A DNA stretch of 64,000 bases from Bog-159 sp035499555 (GTDB lineage: Bacteria > Acidobacteriota > Terriglobia > Bryobacterales > Bryobacteraceae), in the NCBI GenBank assembly GCA_035499555.1, contig DATJYO010000064.1:346277-410276 (forward strand). The letters are read 5' to 3'. Numbering within the stretch: position 1 is the stretch's first letter; the number at the start of each line of letters is the position of its first letter. Under the pieces are notes generated by a model. The model was not told the origin of the DNA. It saw only the letters and a list, made by a program, of their open reading frames with translations, and made no database searches. Positions 1 through 7,783 of this stretch are shown here, piece by piece. Both the position numbers and the translations under genes were made by a program.

Positions 1-1
1 C

Positions 2-238
2 GGGCTGATGGCGAAGGGTGGCTCGCTTGAGGGGTTTGAGCTCGCCGGCGACGATCGCAAGTTCGTCAGCGCGGAGGCGCGGATCGACGGCGACACTGTG
101 ATAGTGCGCGATGCCGGTGTGACTGCTCCGAAGTATGTGCGCTACGGATGGGCGAATGCGCCGGTTGTGAATCTGTACAACTCGGATGGATTGCCGGCCT
201 CGCCGTTCACGTCGGAAGATACCATCCCCGTTCCGTGA
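2..238 (+). CDS. Sialate O-acetylesterase, C-terminal end (5' cut by window edge)
   Basis: Only the last 78 or so residues are present; the open frame runs off the left edge. The stretch ANAPVVNLYNSDGLPASPF is the characteristic C-terminus of bacterial sialate 9-O-acetylesterase-like proteins, which remove acetyl groups from sialic acids or related glycans, usually after export. The SGNH catalytic residues lie outside the window, so activity cannot be judged. It ends 13 bases before the stop of the convergent M14 peptidase gene. The family call rests on this tail alone, but the tail is distinctive. Confidence 0.8.
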   Translation, partial: GLMAKGGSLEGFELAGDDRKFVSAEARIDGDTVIVRDAGVTAPKYVRYGWANAPVVNLYNSDGLPASPFTSEDTIPVP

Positions 239-251
239 GCGGCGTCACACG

Positions 252-3245
252 CTACCGGTTGTCGAGTTTGCGGCCTGCATTCAGGCTATCGAAGTTCATA
301 ATGGCGTTGAACACCAGAAAGTAACTGCCCTTGGTCTCCGCGCGCCAGAACGGGTTGTCGGAAAACAGGACCACGTGCCCTTCGCCGTAGGGCGAATCGA
401 CGACCGCCGCATGCTGCGCCAGTTCGGCGCCGCCATCCAGCAGACCCGATACCAGCAGTTCCTTCGCATCGGCGTATCGCAGCACCACGCGCGGCCGCGC
501 CGCCGGCGGGATCACGTAGATCGGATTGCGGAGCTGCTCGTCGGTCAACGGCAGCGCCTGCCATGGCTCGGCGTGCGGCTCTTCCGGGATTTCCGCGGGG
601 GGCCGGCCCTGCGGCACGTCGGAATCGTCAATCGTTCCACGTCCCGTCGCCCGTTGGTGCTCTTCGGCGGGATTGCGGCGTCCGAAGCCGCCGCCGGCGA
701 CGTTGGACAACCCGAACACGGGTGGGTTCGAAGCGAAGATCGCAAGGTTATCCGCATAGCCGTACGCGATGGGGCTGGCGGCATCGACGGTCTTGGAGCG
801 CAGCGCCGAGCCGGTCACTTTGAGCCGCGGCGCCGGAGCGATGCTGAGGCCGGGGGTAAAACCGAAAGTCACGGCGAAGTGGGCCGTTTCGCTGGCGACG
901 ATGAACAGACCGCCGCGGCGTACGAACTGCTGCAAATGCGCCAGACCGTCCCAACCCAGGCCCGGCCGCATGTCGTCGGTCTCGTCCGTTTTGCCCAGAT
1001 TGGGCGTCAGCGGGGTCACCTTCCAGGGCAGCGGATTTCCAAACATCGGCATACCGCTGACCACGGCCTGCGGGTTACGCACTCCGGGCGGAAAGATAAT
1101 GACATCGTATTTCGCGCGCAGATCGCCGGCCGCGGCTACGGTCTGAGTATTGATGTAGTCGAACGGCACGTGCAGCCGGTCGAACTCCAGGCGCCACCAG
1201 CCATCGTCCTGGGCATTAAACCAGGTATGCATGACGGCGATGCGGGGGGCGCGCAGCGGATGGGTCTTCACAACGGGCGCGGTGCCCACCGCATAAGCGC
1301 GGATTCCCAGTTCCGCGGCCGCCTGCTTCAAGTCTTCGGCGCTCACATTCCGCGCGATGAAGGATCCGCGGTTGAACTTGTGCCCATCGGCTTCAAACGG
1401 CTCTTCGGCGGCTTCGAACGATGCGTCGCGGAACCGATAACGAAGCGTGATCAGCGAATTGTCGGCATTGTGGTTGATCAGGAAGATATCGCCGGTTCCT
1501 TCCAGTCCGCCGGGGGCCTGCACCGGCCCCGGCACCAGGTCGGCGGCCGCGTCCAGCACTTTCACGTCCGTCACCCGCGCGACTTGTACGTTGCCCAATT
1601 CGCCGAACGTCCAGGCAGTATCGTCGTAGATGGCCTTCTGCGGATCGTTGGGGGACCAATACTGGTAGTCGAGCAGCGCGTCGGCGATGCGGCTGTAGGG
1701 CTGATCCATGCGTACGATGTAACTGCCGGCCGGAAACGCGCGCGGTTCCGGCTTAGGCTTTTCTTTGGCCTGGTGGTCGCCATTCTCCGCGAGCTTTTCG
1801 TCATGCTTGGGCGCTGCCTTCTTCGACGGCGGCATGAGGACCGTGAACGCCGCGCTGGCCCGGGTGATCTCGCAGCCTTGTTCCTGGAGCATGCGCAACA
1901 GGTCGGCCTGCGCGCCGGGCCGCGGATCGCCGGCGGGGAATACGTAAGCGGCGGGCCCTTCCGTGCGCGCCTTTTCGATGGAGCGCTTGGCCTTCAGATA
2001 GAAGTTGCGCAGGAACAGCTTGTTGTTGGCGCTGAAGTAGGCCAGCGCGGTGAGGATGCCGGTCTCTTCGTAATTGTTGTTATCCCGCTGCGACCATTTC
2101 GCCTTGGGCAGCGGCGGATTCTGTTTGTACCAGGTCCGCGCGTACTCCTCCGGACGCAGCGTGCGCTCCACGGTATCGGCGCCGCCGTTGCCGAACGTTT
2201 CGTAAAGCCGGCTGATGCCGTTGTGCATCGCGGCGATGAACATCAGGTAGCTGGGCGACCAGGTGTCGAAGGTACCGTGCGTGAAGACGCCGGGCATGCC
2301 GAACTTGGTCATCTCCTCCACGTTGTTGTAGCCCATCATGGCCCACTCGTTCGCCAGCAGGGGGTCGATCCAGGCATTGTAGGGACCGTCGCCGACGGTG
2401 TTGTCGTAAAGATATGGCACCGATTCGTGCAGATCGTGCAGCACCTGCGCCTTCCATCCCACGAAGGTGTGCAGCACATTGCGGGTGAGCGCCAACGTGA
2501 GCCCCATGGCGTCGCGATTGTTGTCGTGGCCCACGTAATGGCCCCAGTAGATCAGCGGCGGCCACTGCTTGCCGGGGTTCGCCAGGTGCCAGCGATAAAT
2601 ATCCACCATTCGGTCGCGGCCGTCCACTTCCACGATGGGGGTGATCAGCGTGATAACGTTCTCGCGGATGAACTTGATATAGGCGCTATCATCGACCGCC
2701 AGCCGGTAGGCCAATTCCATCAGCGCGGTCGGCGCGCCGGTCTCGGGCGAGTGGATGGTGCCGGTAATGTAGTAGATGGGCGCCGATGCGGCCACCAGTT
2801 TCTCGGCTTCGGCATCGTCCAGGTGAATCGTGCGTGGATCGGCCAACTTGGACAGGCGCGCGCGGTTTTCGTCCAGCCGCGCGAGCAGGCGTTCATCGGC
2901 CACCGCCACCGCAATCATCTCGCGTCCTTCTTCGGTGGTGCCGATATGGAAGACTTTCACGCGCGGGCTGGCCTTTTCCAGCATGCGCATGTAGCGGTAG
3001 ACGTCCTGCGAATAGGGCAGAATACCGGGCGCGCCGGCGATGTCGCCCAGCACGGCCTTGGGTGTCGGTACGGTCTTCGACGCCGGCAAATAATCGGTCA
3101 GCGGAGAATTGAAGAACGGCTCGGTGGTGTACTCGTGAATCTTGCTGGTGTACTCTTCATCGACCGGCTGGCCGGGGTCGCGTGCAGGCCGCGGCTGGGC
3201 GCAGAGCACGGCGGCCACAGTGGAAAACAGAAGCCATTTCTTCAT
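252..3245 (-). CDS. Secreted M14-family zinc carboxypeptidase-like protein
   Basis: The protein has 997 residues. It starts with a Sec signal (MKKWLLFSTVAAVLCA), and this ATG is preferred over an upstream open extension because the signal follows it directly. The M14 zinc-site pattern is visible: H165 and E168 in GTIHSPETG, then a DNNRD segment near 241 and a DLHES segment around 271-275 supplying the probable third ligand. The catalytic part covers about residues 60-400. The remaining 600 residues hold glutamine-amidotransferase-like and beta-rich segments seen in large secreted M14 proteins of Acidobacteriota. The likely role is hydrolysis of C-terminal amino acids from peptides outside the cytoplasm. 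It lies 7 bases after the ABC permease stop and is probably co-transcribed with it. Confidence 0.85.
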   Translation of the reverse strand: MKKWLLFSTVAAVLCAQPRPARDPGQPVDEEYTSKIHEYTTEPFFNSPLTDYLPASKTVPTPKAVLGDIAGAPGILPYSQDVYRYMRMLEKASPRVKVFHIGTTEEGREMIAVAVADERLLARLDENRARLSKLADPRTIHLDDAEAEKLVAASAPIYYITGTIHSPETGAPTALMELAYRLAVDDSAYIKFIRENVITLITPIVEVDGRDRMVDIYRWHLANPGKQWPPLIYWGHYVGHDNNRDAMGLTLALTRNVLHTFVGWKAQVLHDLHESVPYLYDNTVGDGPYNAWIDPLLANEWAMMGYNNVEEMTKFGMPGVFTHGTFDTWSPSYLMFIAAMHNGISRLYETFGNGGADTVERTLRPEEYARTWYKQNPPLPKAKWSQRDNNNYEETGILTALAYFSANNKLFLRNFYLKAKRSIEKARTEGPAAYVFPAGDPRPGAQADLLRMLQEQGCEITRASAAFTVLMPPSKKAAPKHDEKLAENGDHQAKEKPKPEPRAFPAGSYIVRMDQPYSRIADALLDYQYWSPNDPQKAIYDDTAWTFGELGNVQVARVTDVKVLDAAADLVPGPVQAPGGLEGTGDIFLINHNADNSLITLRYRFRDASFEAAEEPFEADGHKFNRGSFIARNVSAEDLKQAAAELGIRAYAVGTAPVVKTHPLRAPRIAVMHTWFNAQDDGWWRLEFDRLHVPFDYINTQTVAAAGDLRAKYDVIIFPPGVRNPQAVVSGMPMFGNPLPWKVTPLTPNLGKTDETDDMRPGLGWDGLAHLQQFVRRGGLFIVASETAHFAVTFGFTPGLSIAPAPRLKVTGSALRSKTVDAASPIAYGYADNLAIFASNPPVFGLSNVAGGGFGRRNPAEEHQRATGRGTIDDSDVPQGRPPAEIPEEPHAEPWQALPLTDEQLRNPIYVIPPAARPRVVLRYADAKELLVSGLLDGGAELAQHAAVVDSPYGEGHVVLFSDNPFWRAETKGSYFLVFNAIMNFDSLNAGRKLDNR

Positions 3246-3252
3246 CAGAAGA

Positions 3253-4311
3253 CTATAACGCGTGGTGCGCGCCGGTGGATCTGGCGTCCCACCGCCGGCC
3301 GTAGAACCACAGCGATACCAGCCAGGCGACGGCGGTGAGCAGCAGCACGACCGGTCCGCGCGCGGACTCCAGGAACCCGAGCGCCATCCCACCCATGGCC
3401 TGCAGCGCGCCGACTGGCAACAGGCGGCCGCCGGTGAACCGCCATCGCTGGTGCGGGATTTCCATCAATACGGATGAGTGGTGGCCGGCGGCCAGGGCGG
3501 CGAATCCCAAGGTCATTCCCGGACCGGGATCGAGAGGCGACAACAAAACCAGCAGCAGGGTCAGAAACGCCAGATCTTTGGCGAGCAGGAGCTGCCATCC
3601 GGGGAGCGGCAGCAGGCGATAGCGCGTGATGCCGGATCCGATGTCCAGTCCGAAGAGAGACTGCCCGTAGGTACTCAGCGACAACGCCACCAGGAGGCTC
3701 AGGATCGAGAATGCCACGGGATCGGCATGCCGGCCGGCTGCCCGGTAGAGTCCACCTCCCAGGCTCAATAACGCGGCGGCGTAAGGATCCAGCACGCTGA
3801 GCATCTGGCGCAGATCTTTGCGCACCAGCCCGCCGAGCCGTCCGGGAAGCACCGGGATGTCGCGCAATACATCCCAGTGGCGGTTGTGGCGGACGGCGTA
3901 GCGCGCCAGCGCCGCGGCGGCCTGGATAGCCGCGGCCAGCGCCAGAAACGCGAGCGCCAGCGTGGGCCGCGCGGTCCGCCACAGGATCAGCAGGCCGACC
4001 CAGGTCACCGGGCTGAGAGCCAGGCTGCCGAGACGGAGGCCCAGGCGCTGGCGCGTGGTCAGCGGCCATAACGACAGGCGCGACGGCGGTATCCGGCCGA
4101 GCGGGTCGGCGGAAAGCGGAAACAGCAGGAGGAAACCCAGCAGCACGAAGAACGGCTCCGCGCTGTGGGGCGGCTGGCCGCTGTTGAGCGCGCCGTAGCA
4201 GAGCAGCGCCACAAACAGAAACAGGTTATTGACGGTGATGGATTCGAACGTTCCCAGGTCCCGTCCGACTGCGTGCCGCAGCGCTTTCAGAATGGCGATG
4301 AGCGCAGCCAA
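3253..4311 (-). CDS. ABC transporter permease-like integral membrane protein
   Basis: This 352-residue protein is almost wholly hydrophobic, with about eight to ten predicted membrane segments (for example near 25-45, 55-70, 95-115, 120-140, 205-225 and 320-345). There is no nucleotide-binding motif. Its ATG lies inside the 3' end of the ATP-binding-protein remnant, a 25-base overlap typical of coupled ABC genes. Context therefore makes it the membrane half of an ABC exporter. Its substrate is unknown, and with the partner ATPase truncated the transporter may no longer work, unless another ATPase serves it. Confidence 0.7.
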   Translation of the reverse strand: MAALIAILKALRHAVGRDLGTFESITVNNLFLFVALLCYGALNSGQPPHSAEPFFVLLGFLLLFPLSADPLGRIPPSRLSLWPLTTRQRLGLRLGSLALSPVTWVGLLILWRTARPTLALAFLALAAAIQAAAALARYAVRHNRHWDVLRDIPVLPGRLGGLVRKDLRQMLSVLDPYAAALLSLGGGLYRAAGRHADPVAFSILSLLVALSLSTYGQSLFGLDIGSGITRYRLLPLPGWQLLLAKDLAFLTLLLVLLSPLDPGPGMTLGFAALAAGHHSSVLMEIPHQRWRFTGGRLLPVGALQAMGGMALGFLESARGPVVLLLTAVAWLVSLWFYGRRWDARSTGAHHAL

Positions 4312-4540
4312 GGCAGGTCCTCCTGGGGCGGGGTCTCCACCAGATCGAAATACAGCTCCTCGAGCGGCTGCGTCATCTCCGCCGTGGCCGCATGATACAC
4401 GATGCGGCCGCCGCGGATCAGCATCACGTGGGTGGCGAGCTGGCCGATCATGGCCAGCGCATGGGACGTGACGAAGACCGTGATGCCGCGGCCGGACGCG
4501 GTCAGCAGGAGGTTGCGGATCTCACCGAGCCGATCGATTC
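4287..4540 (-). pseudogene. ABC transporter ATP-binding protein, 3' remnant
   Basis: Only about 80 C-terminal residues of an ABC ATPase remain. The segment LGEIRNLLL, the switch histidine in VFVTSHAL, and HVMLIRGGRIVYH (the usual strand after the H-loop) are clear. Walker A, the signature motif and Walker B are all missing. Upstream of LGEIR, at about 4529, the reading continues into DNA that codes on the other strand for an unrelated secreted protein. The 5' two thirds of the gene has therefore been lost at a junction near 4525-4535. The 3' end overlaps the permease start, so the original gene order is preserved. Confidence 0.8.
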
Positions 4541-4913
4541 CGATACGGCGGCGGCCGGCGACGTGGTGCATGCCAGGCTACGCGAGCTGATCCGGTATCC
4601 CAGATCCAGGAAGCTGCTGGCGGCGCGCGGCGCTGCCGTGGAAGGGCGCATCGTGGCTATGCAGCACTGGCTGGAGGCGCCGCGGCATTTCATATTCTCT
4701 TTGGCGCTGGAAAAGATCGAGACAGAGAGCGGGCCGCGTCCGGTTTTCGCCCGTTTGGAATTGGGCCAAAGAAAATCATTCGTGCTCCCGCCCATGGGGC
4801 AGTCGCCGCTGGTGGCGACCCTCTATTTCGAGACCAGGGAAGAGAGCCACCGGATCCCCGCCGGATACCAGATGGAATGGGTCACAGTCAAGCCGCCCGT
4901 GGAAAACCAGTGA
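4527..4913 (+). pseudogene. 5'-truncated copy of the neighbouring secreted protein family
   Basis: About 128 residues are readable from EPIDSDTAAAGD to the stop. They align along their length with the C-terminal third of the next gene: PIDSDTAAAGDVVHARL matches PIDTDIAAAGDIIRARL, and GAAVEGRI and IPAGYQMEWVTVKPP also have counterparts. No start codon, signal peptide or N-terminal domain precedes it; the open frame upstream is merely the antisense of the ABC ATPase remnant. This is a broken tandem paralog whose 5' end was lost at the same junction that cut the ATPase gene. Confidence 0.8.
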
Positions 4914-4931
4914 TCCTCCGTCGCGGCTGAC

Positions 4932-6200
4932 ATGCGCGCCCTTCTGCTCATCCCGGCTGCCGCGGCTCTCCTGGCGCAGATCCCGCCGGATGCCGCCAGT
5001 GGCCTGCGCCGGGCCCGCGAAATACTCAGCGAACGGGATCGCCGCCTGCCCGATTACACCTGCGTGCAGACCGTCGACCGCCGCCATTATCGCCGCTTGA
5101 ATCCGCATCATCCGGCCGCGACCTGCGACCAGGTCCGCTCATTGAGCCCCGCTGATCTCGTTTTGACCACCACCGACCGCCTGCGCCTGGAACTGAAAGT
5201 CTCCAAGGGAGTGGAGATCGGCTCCTGGCCGGGCAGCCGGTTTAGCGAACAGAGCATCTTCAAGCTGATCGGCGGAGGAGCCTATGGGACCGGCATGTTG
5301 GGCGCGCTCATTGCGGATGTCTTCGTCAACGGCGGCGCCGCATACCAGTACCTGGGCGAGCGAACCAGCGGCGGAGCGCGCCTCGCGGCTTATGCCTATC
5401 AAGTCCCAGTCGCCGCCAGTCATTATCAGGTTAAAACCCGAGAGGATTGGACGGCCGTGCCTTTTGCCGGAGAATTCCGGCTGGATTCCGCTTCCTTCGC
5501 TTTGCGGCACATCACCGAACAGGCCGTCCGCCTGCCGGCGGAGACCGGCGCCTGCCAGGTGGACACCACGGTGGATTATCAGAAGATTCCGGTCGGGCAC
5601 GGCGAGTTTCTGCTGCCCCGCACCAGTTCCATACGCACGATCATGCAGGACCAGACCGAAACGCAGATCGACGCCGCCTACACCGGTTGCCGGGAATATC
5701 GCGGCGAGGCCACCATCCATTTCGGCGAGTCTCCTCTTGCCGGAGCGGCCGCGCCGCGCGAAACGGACGTCGGACCGCTCCCCGCAGGTCTGCGCCTCTC
5801 CGTGGCGCTGGCCGCGCCAATCGACACGGATATCGCTGCTGCCGGAGATATCATTCGGGCCAGACTTCGCGCACCCATGGTGGAACGCGGGTCGAAGATA
5901 GTCGTCCCGGCGGGGGCCGCGGTCGAGGGCCGCATCCTGCGGATCGAGCATTGGGTACCCAAGCCGGGGCGTTTTACAATCGACGTAATGCTCGAGAAGA
6001 TCCAGGTGGAGAACATCTGGCGGCCGCTGTACGCCAAAGTGGTGGCCTCCGCTTCGAAAGGCATCTGGCTCTCGCCGATTGGAATGCCGCCCCTGGTAGC
6101 CCGCTTTCCGTTCGTTACGAATGCCAGCCGGTATCGCGTGCCCGCCGGGTTCCGCGCGGACTGGATGACGGTGGCACCGCCCATGGAGGAGAACAAATGA
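4932..6200 (+). CDS. Secreted protein of unknown function (Solibacter-type paralog family)
   Basis: The protein has 422 residues with an N-terminal signal (MRALLLIPAAAALLAQ). The first 260 residues contain RRLPDYTCVQTVDRR and paired cysteines, a pattern I associate with secreted hypothetical proteins of Solibacter-like Acidobacteriota. The last 130 residues form a separate beta-rich module (PIDTDIAAAGDIIRARL, VPAGAAVEGRI) that also survives as a broken copy just upstream. No catalytic motif is recognisable. Its stop overlaps the start of the cupredoxin gene (ATGA), so the two are probably translated together. Function is unknown. Confidence 0.75.
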   Translation: MRALLLIPAAAALLAQIPPDAASGLRRAREILSERDRRLPDYTCVQTVDRRHYRRLNPHHPAATCDQVRSLSPADLVLTTTDRLRLELKVSKGVEIGSWPGSRFSEQSIFKLIGGGAYGTGMLGALIADVFVNGGAAYQYLGERTSGGARLAAYAYQVPVAASHYQVKTREDWTAVPFAGEFRLDSASFALRHITEQAVRLPAETGACQVDTTVDYQKIPVGHGEFLLPRTSSIRTIMQDQTETQIDAAYTGCREYRGEATIHFGESPLAGAAAPRETDVGPLPAGLRLSVALAAPIDTDIAAAGDIIRARLRAPMVERGSKIVVPAGAAVEGRILRIEHWVPKPGRFTIDVMLEKIQVENIWRPLYAKVVASASKGIWLSPIGMPPLVARFPFVTNASRYRVPAGFRADWMTVAPPMEENK

Positions 6201-6538
6201 GGAGTTTAGCAATCGCCGCTTTTTTGCTGGCCTCGATGGCCGCCCCCGCCGTGCCGCAAACACCGGTCACGGAAATCAGGATGACCGCCCGGAAGTACCA
6301 ATTCGATCCCCACCGGATCGAGGTGAAGCGCGGCGATCGCGTGCGCCTGATCATTACCGCCACCGACCGCGATCACGGCATCAAGATCGAAGCGTTTCAT
6401 ATCGATCAGGAGCTGAAGAAAGGCGTGCCCGTAACGGTCGAGTTCACCGCCGGACAGGCCGGCACATTTCACTTCGAATGCTCCAAGTTCTGCGGTCTCG
6501 GCCACAAACGCATGCAGGGCGAAGTGGTGGTAGAGTAG
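6197..6538 (+). CDS. Periplasmic CuA-type cupredoxin (cytochrome oxidase subunit II-like domain)
   Basis: This small 113-residue protein has a Sec signal of about 21 residues followed by one cupredoxin domain. The C-terminal loop reads CSKFCGLGHKRM, giving C95, C99, H103 and M106, and a further histidine (H60) lies in the expected strand. This is the ligand set of the binuclear CuA centre of oxidase subunit II. The residue between the cysteines that is normally glutamate (C-x-E-x-C) is lysine here. No oxidase subunit I or membrane anchor is nearby, so it is likely a soluble copper electron carrier or copper-delivery protein. It overlaps the preceding gene by 4 bases. Confidence 0.8.
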   Translation: MRSLAIAAFLLASMAAPAVPQTPVTEIRMTARKYQFDPHRIEVKRGDRVRLIITATDRDHGIKIEAFHIDQELKKGVPVTVEFTAGQAGTFHFECSKFCGLGHKRMQGEVVVE

Positions 6539-6542
6539 CTTC

Positions 6543-7781
6543 GTGCATCGCCGGACTTTCTTTCGGTCGCTGGCCGCTGCGTCGGCGACCGCCGTGTCAG
6601 TGCCCCCGCGCGCCATGGGGGCAGTCCCCAAGATGAAGATCGCGCGTGTGCGCGTCTACGCGCCGCCGCAACCGAATCCGCTGTTCAACCAGAGCGACCT
6701 GGTGGTGACGGTGGAAACCGATTCCGGCATTACCGGCATCGGCGAAGGCGGGTCCAAAGACACGCTCGAGCAGTGCGCCGGCCGCCTCATCGGCCAGGAC
6801 CCGCAGCACATCGAGCGCCTCTGGCAGGACATGTCGCGGTCCTTCTTCTATCCGCCGGGCCGCGAGAAAGAGCACGCCATCGGCGCTCTCGACCTGGCTC
6901 TGTGGGACATCCGCGGCAAGGCCCTGGGCCTGCCCGTGCATGCGCTGCTGGGCGGAATGGTGCGCAACTACTGCGAATGCTACAACACGGCTGGCATCAT
7001 CCCGGGCATGCGGCACGGCATGTCGATCCGGGAGCAGGCCCAACTGACCATCGCCGCCGGTTACCGGGCCTATCGCATGGGCGCCGCCGACACGCCCGCC
7101 AACACGACCTACAACACCAGCGAGCGGCTCAACCAGCTCTACGACGATTGCGTCCAGGCGCGCGCAGGCGTCGGCAAGAACGGCGACTGGTGTGTCGACT
7201 TTCATCAGCGTTTCGACCTGCATGAGGCGGTGCGCGGCTGTAGCCTGATCGAGAACCTGGCGCCGTTCTTCGTGGAAGATCCCGTGCGCGCGGAAGCCTT
7301 CCAGCAGGACCTGCCGATTCTGCGCGGCATGGTGAAGGTGCCCATCGCCGCCGGCGAAGAGTGGGGCAATCGCTGGGACTTCAACCGGCTGGTGGAGAAC
7401 CACGATATCGACTACGTCCGCGCCACCTTGCCCAACGTCGGCGGCATCACGGAAATGATGAAGATCGCCGCCATCTGCGAGACGCACTTCGTCGGCATCG
7501 TGCCCCACTTCACCGGTCCCATCGCCACGGCCGCCCTGGTCAATTCCCTGGGCACATTCTCCGGCCCGCTGCTGATGGAGTACAACTTCCAGGGGCGCAC
7601 GCTGCCGCATCTGCCGGTCTGCCTGGATTTCAAGAACGGCAAGCTGTATCCCAACGACCGCCCCGGTCTCGGCGTCGAATTGGATTTCAAACCGCTGCAC
7701 CGGATCGCCGAAATTACGGAATACACGACGAACCGGGCCCAGACTTACTTCCGTCCAGACGGCTCCATCACGAACTGGTGA
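6543..7781 (+). CDS. Tat-exported enolase-superfamily (mandelate racemase/muconate lactonizing) enzyme
   Basis: The protein has 412 residues and a GTG start 4 bases after the cupredoxin stop. The N-terminus (MHRRTFFRSLAAASATAV) fits a Tat signal. The barrel carries the metal ligands expected for the superfamily: D219 in VDFHQRF, E245 in FVEDP and E272 in AAGEEW, with a probable catalytic histidine H322 in VPHFTGP. The DxH arrangement at the first ligand resembles acid-sugar dehydratases such as galactonate dehydratase. The likely reaction is dehydration or racemisation of a sugar acid, but the substrate cannot be read from sequence. Two bases separate it from the S15-type hydrolase. Confidence 0.85.
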   Translation: MHRRTFFRSLAAASATAVSVPPRAMGAVPKMKIARVRVYAPPQPNPLFNQSDLVVTVETDSGITGIGEGGSKDTLEQCAGRLIGQDPQHIERLWQDMSRSFFYPPGREKEHAIGALDLALWDIRGKALGLPVHALLGGMVRNYCECYNTAGIIPGMRHGMSIREQAQLTIAAGYRAYRMGAADTPANTTYNTSERLNQLYDDCVQARAGVGKNGDWCVDFHQRFDLHEAVRGCSLIENLAPFFVEDPVRAEAFQQDLPILRGMVKVPIAAGEEWGNRWDFNRLVENHDIDYVRATLPNVGGITEMMKIAAICETHFVGIVPHFTGPIATAALVNSLGTFSGPLLMEYNFQGRTLPHLPVCLDFKNGKLYPNDRPGLGVELDFKPLHRIAEITEYTTNRAQTYFRPDGSITNW

Positions 7782-7783
7782 TC

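Noticed and set aside
186..3338. A long open frame on the plus strand antisense to the M14 peptidase gene
   Set aside because: High GC opens antisense frames; it has no start signal, no family features and its residues are Arg/Gly/Ala-rich. The opposite strand carries the M14 motifs.
4392..4526. 5' extension of the truncated secreted-protein copy
   Set aside because: It is the antisense of the ABC ATPase remnant with no similarity to the paralog's N-terminal half, so the real homology starts at 4527.
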